From positions 62,001 to 126,000 of the forward strand of contig NW_023501056.1 in NCBI RefSeq assembly GCF_014066305.1: a stretch of DNA of 64,000 nucleotides, given 5' to 3'. A program made the translations under genes and the position numbers. The notes below the pieces were generated by a model that saw only the letters and a list, made by a program, of their open reading frames with translations, had not been told where the DNA came from and made no database searches. The number at the start of each line of letters is the position of its first letter. The stretch's first letter is position 1. Source of the stretch: Letharia columbiana. Its lineage: Eukaryota > Ascomycota > Lecanoromycetes > Lecanorales > Parmeliaceae. Of this stretch, positions 56,760-64,000 are shown piece after piece.

Positions 56760-59605
56760 ATGAGTCGCCACCCCCCGCGAGATGTGATCGACCTCGAAAC
56801 CGAAGAGGACACTGATGACCAAGAAGACAGCGATAATTCATTGTTCGATAACTGTCTCAACGAGGAAGTCTCCAGTGTTCACATCTCCCCTTTATTTGGC
56901 CGGACTCCAGGCTTATACCCCCGCAGACCTCGCACGGTCGTCTCCCCATACGACGTCTGCCTTGCGGAGATAGTCGAAGTGTTCCCTGACATATCTCGGG
57001 AACATGTCAAGTCTCTCTACAACGATCTGGACCATCAGAACGGTCCATATGCCCAAACACCAGCGCAAATTCTGATTGAAAAGGTTCTGGATGGGGGTAA
57101 TTACCCCAAAGAGAAAGACAGGATCAAGGAATTGAAGCGGAAGAGAAGTGATCGGAATAGTGATGAGGAGGAAGCAGCCCGTTGGAAATACGCGGAGCTG
57201 AGGGATAACGCCCTGGAATACAGCAAAGTTGCGTGAGTATCCCCTCGCTTTTATGGCTCAGTTGGCCAGGTTGGTTCCTTTTCTGCTGCATGTGGAAAAG
57301 CGTATCCAAGCCTTCATAATGCGCGTTGCGTTGTCTGCTAGCCATGCTAACAAGCTATCATGCAGAAGGGTTGCCCTACATGAAGCGTTCGAATTCGTTC
57401 CATCCAAATTCATTAACGAGAAGTTCAAGGACCACAGCCATTATTATGGTACGTTCTTTGCTATTCTGGAAGCAGAACGAGCAGTCCGTACAGCCATAAA
57501 CCCGCCATATGCCCCGTTGAAAGCTCGCCGTGTCACCTCTGGAAGGACTTCAGCTGCAATGATGGTCGAACTACGTGAGGATGGCTATGAATTCGAGGAG
57601 TTGAAGAGAGAGATCGACTCAGCGCAGCAGCGGAGAAACAGAGAAGAAGGTACATTGCACAGGGCTATACCCTGTACAAGTGAACCTCTCGGCGTGACTG
57701 ACCCCTCGTAGACAAACTCAATGCCGCCGAAGAGATTAAACGGATGCACGAGGCACAAGACCAAGAGCACCGCGCACGAGGGGAAGTTATGGACTGTGGA
57801 TGCTGCTTCGACACGGTTACTATTCTTAAGATCACTCACTGCAACGGGGATGAGCCCCACTTCTTCTGTCTAGACTGTGCTCAACAGAACGCTAATACTG
57901 ACATTGGCAATTCTCGCTACGGACTCAGATGCATGGATGGGAGCGGATGTACGGCCACTTTCAGTCGACAAGAGAGGGAACGATTCCTCGATGCCAAGTC
58001 CATTGAGAAGATAGAGCGTCTACAGCAACAGGATGATATTCGACTTGCTGACTTACAGAACCTCTGTACTTGTCCATTCTGCGATTTTGCGGCTATCTGC
58101 CCTCCAATTGAAGAAGACAAGGAATTCCGGTGCCATAATCCGGAGTGTGAAGAGGTATATTCCCCCTTTCCGATGGTTCTTACGATCGGCTGTTAAAATG
58201 GGTCTTGTTATCACAGGTGTCCTGCCGCCTCTGCAAAGCCAAATCACATATACCATTATCCTGTGATGAGTTCAAAAGAGAAAACGGCGTCAGTGAGCGC
58301 CGTATCATTGAAGAGGCTAGGACCGAAGCATTGATTAGAACGTGTGGAAAATGCAAGGTCCGGATCCTGAAAGAAGATGGCTGCAACAAGGTCATCTGCA
58401 CCAAATGCTACGCCGTGCTCTGCGATTACTGCGGAAAAGACATCACAAAGCAAATGTACAACCACTTTGATGGCCAAGGGCGGGCTCCTCCAGGAGTCAA
58501 CACAGACGATAAAACTGGTAAATGCCCGCTTTATGACGAGTCCCACAAGAGAAAAGACCAGCAAGTCGACAAGGCCGAGAAGGAAGCTATGGCAAAAGTC
58601 CGGGCAGAACATCCGGATCTGTCGGAAGAAGACCTCAAAATTAAATTTGCGGAAGGGGTACAGTCCTCAAGCAGTCGACACCATGGGGATCACCACCATC
58701 ATGTACACGCAATTCATGGACATGTACCCCCTCATCACAACCATCATCATCGCCACCACGGGCAGGGCTTAGGGGCGGCCGCTATGGCCGCACTGTACAA
58801 TAGGGAGCCGGGTGCGGCGCTCGACGCTATGTTCGAGGGTGTTGGTGACATACTGGATGAATTTGGGGGGCTCGCTCCTCATGCTATACAGCAGGCAAGA
58901 GAGCAGGGGCGTCAAGCTAGAGAGCAAATGAGGGCCGCACATCAACAGGCACAGCAACAGCAACTGCAGTATCAGAGGGAAGCCTTGATACGTCAACATC
59001 AACAACAGCAGGCTGCTCATCTAGCTCAACAGCAGGCTACTCTACGCCAGCGAGAAGCTCAACGAGAAGACTTACAGAGGCGATCTGAACAGGCTCGCCG
59101 AATTGCCGGACTAAATCAAGCTACCCAGACTCACAGAGCACGCATGGCCGCTATGGACGACCCTGTATTTGCGCGGTTTCTGAACGGACCTCAGGCAGCG
59201 GATGTTCTAAGACCAAGGCAGAATGATCAAGCATTTGGGAACAATGCGGGGGCTCAAAACGTAAGCATTCCGGATGATATAGGAGCCAGACGACAGCCCG
59301 ACTCGGTTCGTCAACGCAACGTAGAAGAGCGTCTACGTGGTCTTGGTGGGGCAATAGACCTCGATTCGCCGACACAGAGACGAGAAGTCAATAACTTCCA
59401 TCGACGTACTGCAGCATACAACGCAGGGCGCACTGCCGCACGTGTCGCAGAGGGGCGTACATACGATGTGCATTCATTCGACCCTGACCCCCCACCACCC
59501 CGAATGCCGGGGGGAAACCCACTAGTGCCGAGAAGAAGAGACCCTATGGCTCCCGGAAGTTTCAACCCCTGGGTCACTGGAGCAAACGATCAGGCTTACC
59601 TTTAG
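56760..59605 (+). CDS. RBR-type E3 ubiquitin ligase (RNF216/Triad3-like)
   Basis: Four exons (56760-57232, 57366-57649, 57712-58154, 58217-59605) encode 862 aa. An acidic N-terminus precedes a helical region (LAEIVEVFPDISREHVKSLY). The RING1 domain begins CGCCFDTVTILKITHC, with HFFCLDC. An IBR domain follows (CTCPFCDFAAICPP; CHNPECEEVSCRLCKAKSH). RING2 contains CGKCKVRILKEDGCNKVIC, with the catalytic cysteine expected in the CTKC/CDYC region. Then a His-rich run (HHHHVHAIHGHVPPHHNHHH), a Gln-rich coiled coil and a Pro/Arg-rich tail. Known: RBR ligases form a thioester intermediate on RING2; RNF216 is the closest animal type. The His- and Gln-rich tracts are unusual insertions. Confidence 0.85.
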
Positions 59606-61012
59606 GATCACTAGTGGATGTGAGCATCTCCAACGGACAGGAACATGACACGAGTCATTTAGTGAGGCATCCACAGGCATCAAATGGTTCCTGGGTCCCT
59701 CGACCTTGCAATGCTGTTTACGGCCAATCTTTTTCTCTCTACTTCTTACATGGCGGATCTTTTTCCTTCAAATTTTAACCCTTACTCACGAAGGAACTGC
59801 ATACTCGGCGTCATATCGACTCTTTTCTGGGGAATTTTCTGATTAGCAACGGCGTTATTTAAGTGCCGCGATTACCTATGAGGGCATTTTCGGCTTCTTT
59901 GAATGCTTCCAGAGTCGTGTAGATAGATACCCCTTTCGTCAGCAAAGGCGTTGGGACACAGACCATGATTCAGTCGTCTGCATTGCGGGCATGATTATTT
60001 TATCGGCTTATGGACGGACGGGTCTTGCTTGTGTAGACAGCTTGGGACAGCTTGCTCGATTTTCTTATGCAAATCATGTTCGCAAGTTCATATCACCAAT
60101 ATCAAATGCTGACGTCCCACCAGTCTGAACGTCCTCATTCCATGTCTTAACTACCCATCTCCCTCCCCATCTCCTCGCTTCATACCCTCAAAGAACAGGA
60201 CAGCAGCACTGCGCAATGCCATTCCGAGTGGTCTGCTCCTGACAAGTTCCCCATCAGAGCACCCCCATACGCATTGACAATCAGGCAATCAGAGTCCTCT
60301 TTTTCCTGGATAATCAACCGTCAGCAGACCTATCCCTATACAGAACGAGGCGATTAGCATCGCTCCCAGCGAATCACATCGAGCTGTTGTTGTAGCACGT
60401 AGCAGCAGGACTATTGCCCGGTAAGGACGTTTTGGCTACACTGAGGTGGAAATGTCGCGCAACTAGCGCATATTGGAGGAGTCAGCGTGTCTCCCCGCGA
60501 GGCGGAAACGTGAGGTACTGGACAGGTCCGGGGAGTCGAAGGACTTTTTTCTCTCTTGGGTTGTTTTTCTTTTCTTTTTTGCTGCTCCGGAATTCAGTCT
60601 TGAGACTCAGTCTTCGGCTTGAAAACAGATAGGGGTCGTGGTGCAATGTGCGTACGCACAGGTTTACGAAACCGTCGCCTGTTGAAACTGCATATCGATT
60701 GGCTTCGCGGAACAGCATGGCTCGCTTCCAGCGGGCCGACATATGCATGTTCGATTGACGCTGCCGAATACGGAATGGAATATCGGCAAGGAAGACTGAG
60801 AAAGCTGAGCCTTGGGAGGAAGCGAGAGAGTATGCGGAGTTCATGGGCAATGACACGATGGCAGCTCGAAATGAAAGAAGAACTCGACAGTGGGGATGCA
60901 AGTAAGACTCTTGTGGGACGAAAATGAGAGACACCATTCAATACTGGAAAGTAGAGTAAGAAAACGTTTTGATTGCGGGTTGTCCAAGGTTGAAGTTGCT
61001 TTGCAAGTCAGT
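59606..61012. other. Intergenic, no gene recognised
   Basis: A 1.4-kb gap between converging genes. Overlapping frames at 60414-60941 on both strands are not family-like. A T-rich stretch at 60544-60586 is notable. I see no RNA gene. Confidence 0.5.
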
Positions 61013-63304
61013 TCACAAACCACCTAGTGCACCCATCACCAAAGCGTCGATCATCTCCCCCTTGCCTATCACTAGATCTTTTGCGGGCAAACAGAGGAGC
61101 CCATTCGCTCGTCTCAGACTAGTAACTTTCGAGCTGCGCTGTCCTCCAGTGCTAGTGGCATGTAACAGTCCATCGGTTCCGGCCGTCAATACTACTCTAT
61201 GGTACTCTGAACGTTTAGGATCGCATTTGACCTCCTCGTCCAATACCACTTTCGCTCTCGGCAGCCCGTGCGGAGCCTCTCTCCCACTCGAAAAATGCAG
61301 TGACGGCAGCACGAACAGGTGGGATGTCACAAGTGCGGATGCAGGATTACCAGGCAAGCTGAATATCAGTTTGGTGGTGGGCGTGCCTGAGTTATCCTTA
61401 AGAGGTACGGTGGCAAAAGTGGTGGGTTTTCCGGGCTTCATTGAAACACGACCAAAATGTATTGTACCGCCAAGAGACCGCTCAATTGTAGGTTTGAGGA
61501 GGTCCAGCTCGCCCATAGAGACTCCGCCGGAGGTCACAATGACGTCCACGTCGCGGAATGCGCCTCGTAGATGCTCTTCCAGAGAGCCAGGTCTGGGGAG
61601 CTTGTCAGAAGGGATCGAAAGCGTTTCCAAGGTTAACTTACTTGTCTTTGGCAATACCAAGATCTACCACTTGAAAACCCCAGCCTCTTATAGCGGCCAT
61701 CAGTGTTGGACGATTGCAATCTCGGACCTCTCCAAGCTGCAGAGGACCTTGTCTATCGTGGAGTACGATTTCGTCCCCTGTACTGAGCACGCCGATGACG
61801 GGCTTTTTATAAACCATGACTTCTGCTTTCCCTACAGATGCAAGCAGACCTAGCTCACCACCCACGGCAGTGATCTCTTCGCCCTTTCTAAGCACAACTT
61901 CTCCGGCTCTGATGTCACTGCCAATCTCTCGTATGTTCTCATCTGGCTTGACTTGATCTGTGAGTATCTCAATCTCCTTCTCTTCTCTACCGTCGTCAGT
62001 CATACTCTTGATGACAGTGTCTTCAACCATGACCACTGAGTTAGCGCCGGGAGGAAGAGGAGCACCCGTAGTTATCCTGGCTATTTGCCCGTGGTGGAGG
62101 GTCGGTATCTCTCCTGGCTGGGCATGTGAGACGGCAGAAACAGGGAAGACACCTTTCGTACTTGGTCCATCTTTAGAGACAATGACGGCGTAGCCATCGA
62201 CTATGCTTGCTCGATACGCGGGTACCGCTTCGCTGGCTTGGACATCTACCGCGAGGATGTGGCCTACTAGAGAGCCATTTACCGGCATTTTGACAGGATC
62301 TGGCGAAGGAGAGTTCTCTATGATCATTTTGACAGCATTCTCGACAGAGAGCATGGGATACGGTGATTCCCGATGCCGACTGCTAGGACCAGCTTGGGGG
62401 TCGTTCGAGACAGGCCGATCTTCGGGACGAGTGTGGGCTTTTGGCATAGCATGGTCCCCATGGCTGTGATTATGCTGGTGAATATGGCTGTGATGATGGT
62501 CATGATGGTTACGCTTTGGGTTCTTGCTGCTACTGATTCCTGCATCTTCTTCGAGCTTCTTTATGCCACCCGCATGGAGAGTTCGCGAGTCACCACCAGC
62601 AGCCTGCAAGCAAGCATGCGGCAGTAGCTTTAGAAGGGCCTGTAGATTCTCTTTGGCCCCTTTTGGTGACCCCGGAAGAGTGATGATCAATGTCTTATTC
62701 CGAACCCCTGCAACAGGCCTTGACATGAGGGCAACTGCAGGTACCCAAGTCAGAACGAACACTCGCTTTCAAAGCAAGCATCTTTTTATCATAGGTACAG
62801 AATAATCACATAGCGTATCCGGGGATAGTATATGAATTTTGGGCTTCTTCTTTTCTCGAATGTAAAAGACTAATGGTAACTTGAATTAATACTCACAAGG
62901 TGTGACCTCCAGAGACGCTGCCAGCATCCCATGGCTGATACTATTAGCTTTGCTACACTTTGGCCTGCTTGGACTCACTTGATAACTTACACGAGGCCGG
63001 GCGCATGTCTGTGTATCAACGGTGTGATGGCTTCAGGCGTATTGTCCTTAACCGCGAAGCCAGTGCCACCGGTTGTAATCAGAAGATTGACATAGTCTTC
63101 TCCGTCACATGACAAGCTCACTGCCTTTTGGATCGTTAGAACATCATCGGGAACAATTTTCCGGTCATCAACAGTCCATTGACCGTTGCCTTCGTTGGCG
63201 AAAATGCCGGAGAGAATATCCCCAGCTCTGTCTGTTGACGGATCTTGGAACGCAGTATCTGATATGATGAGTATTGTGGCCTTTAATTTTGGTTTGTCCA
63301 TCAC
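61013..63304 (-). CDS. cnxE: Gephyrin-type molybdenum cofactor protein (MogA-MoeA fusion)
   Basis: Four exons (63304-62991, 62934-62897, 62734-61642, 61592-61013) encode 674 aa. The N-terminal G domain has ATILIISDTAFQDPSTDRAG, LLITTGGTGFAVKDNTPEA, and ALMSRPVAGVRNKTLIITLP (residues about 115-140). The E domain follows, with VPAYRASIVDGYAVI, ITTGAPLPPGANSVVMVEDT, VIGVLSTGDEIV, and VDVIVTSGGVSMGELD. A histidine-rich linker (HHDHHHSHIHQHNHSHGDH) lies between the domains. Known: the G domain adenylates molybdopterin and the E domain inserts molybdate; the Aspergillus gene is cnxE. Cofactor supports nitrate reductase, sulfite oxidase and xanthine dehydrogenase. The second exon is 38 nt; all phases agree. 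Confidence 0.93.
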
Positions 63305-63878
63305 GGCGATATCAAACTTGGATGTTAATCACATGATTAAGACGATATACTTCTGTACAACATGAAAAAGGTGGATATAAGAAATGCTTTCATTCTAAGC
63401 AAATGCTAGCAAGCACCTCCCCGCTTTAATGGTGATATTGTAGGTAATGTAAAGGCAATCGATATGTTATCTACAACTATCTACGATGCCAGTACTCCAT
63501 TATCTTCGTAATTTGACGAGCCTCCTTGAGCAAGAACTATGGCGTCACAGTGTAGCTCTTCCATGACAACTGACTCCAGGATGGACCATTGGAAGGGGCA
63601 CTGTACAAGCAAATTACTACAACACAAAGGGCAGCTGCACCAGTTGCCATGTATGCAACGCTCATCTTTGGGTTCTGAACAGGTTTCACCAACAGTGAGC
63701 ACAGAAGACGCGGCGAGCAGAGGACGACCGAGGACGATTGCGAGTACGGTAGCCAGTATGTCACTGCGGTAACGCAGTTCGCGCAAAGCGCAAAAGTGAA
63801 TCGGAAGGAATCTTTCCACCCTCCTCGTCCTCTTCCTCTCCTTCTCTGTAACCACACTCGTTGGACAAATCTGAAGCC
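63305..63878. promoter_or_regulatory. Divergent promoter region between cnxE and TOA2
   Basis: A 574-bp gap between outward-facing start codons. A long minus-strand frame (63945-63481) crosses it and overlaps the first exon of TOA2; it looks like a chance frame. No obvious element was found. Confidence 0.45.
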
Positions 63879-64000
63879 ATGGCCAGCGCCGCCAACTCAT
63901 ACTATGAGCTCTACCGCGGTAGCAGGTACAGTCCGGCTGCGACACTCGTGACTACAGAGACACTAACAGCAGCCCTTTGACAGCATCGGCATGTCACTCA
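63879..64000 (+). CDS. TOA2: TFIIA small (gamma) subunit, 5' part only
   Basis: Exon 1 (63879-63925) and the start of exon 2 (63984 onward) read MASAANSYYELYRGSSIGMS and continue SL at the window edge, the highly conserved opening of the TFIIA gamma subunit (YYELYR-x-SSIG). A 58-nt intron with GTACAG donor and GACAG acceptor splits a Ser codon. Known: with Toa1 it stabilises TBP on promoter DNA. The rest of the gene lies beyond the window. The identification uses only 22 residues but this start is distinctive. Confidence 0.8.

Noticed and set aside
63481..63945. 154-aa open frame on the minus strand between cnxE and TOA2
   Set aside because: It overlaps the well-supported first exon of TOA2, spans the shared promoter region and has no family resemblance.
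1..64000. Secondary-metabolite cluster, tRNA genes, CRISPR array or intact transposon
   Set aside because: No backbone synthase, tRNA fold, spaced repeat array or transposase was recognised on either strand.

Overview
This window is nuclear DNA of a filamentous ascomycete (Pezizomycotina). The evidence is short GT-AG introns (about 40-190 nt, often GTAAGT/GTATGT donors and CTGAC/CTAAC branch sites), compact genes on both strands, and families typical of or restricted to filamentous fungi: a PTH11-type rhodopsin-domain protein, a cAMP-receptor-like GPCR, an Arb1 RNAi chaperone subunit and a Bud3-type RhoGEF. The class cannot be fixed by eye. There are no bacterial features, no CRISPR array and no recognisable rRNA or tRNA gene.

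Layout. 1-10 kb: IMP1 (-), PTH11-type membrane protein (+), TLC-domain protein (-), an N-terminally truncated quinone oxidoreductase (+) behind AT-rich DNA, and ARB1 (-). 10-21.6 kb: inositol polyphosphate multikinase (+), a four-repeat Myb/SANT protein (+), a 2.9-kb gene-poor stretch with an inverted repeat, a cAMP-receptor-like GPCR (+), a SUN-domain protein (-) whose end sits in a 100-bp tandem repeat, and a Pmp3/Sna3-like protein (+). 21.6-33 kb: peroxisomal Lon protease (-), a probably broken rhomboid protease (+), DBP10 (-) and RPA2 (+) in a head-to-head pair, and mitochondrial uL23m (-). 33-47.6 kb: an 1,111-aa conserved unknown (-), small hypothetical genes, a four-exon membrane protein (+), YVC1 (-) and a small Thr/Pro-tailed protein (-). 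47.6-64 kb: Bud3-like RhoGEF (-), DCC1 (+), LYC1-like acetyltransferase (-), RBR-type E3 ligase (+), gephyrin/cnxE molybdenum cofactor protein (-), and the first exons of TFIIA small subunit TOA2 (+), which runs off the end.

Most genes are unrelated housekeeping functions: organelle quality control (Imp1, Lon, rhomboid), DNA replication and cohesion (RPA2, Dcc1), ribosome biogenesis (Dbp10, uL23m), signalling (IPMK, two receptor-like proteins, Yvc1, RhoGEF) and chromatin silencing (Arb1). Nothing here looks like a secondary-metabolite or other co-regulated cluster. I did not find a convincing new multigene system. The more unusual items are very small exons (ARB1, RPA2, possibly YVC1), tandem repeats reshaping the SUN gene, a truncated oxidoreductase beside AT-rich DNA, a frame-broken rhomboid gene and a large conserved protein of unknown function. 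Exon coordinates were worked out by hand from splice sites and reading-frame continuity and were not checked against transcripts.
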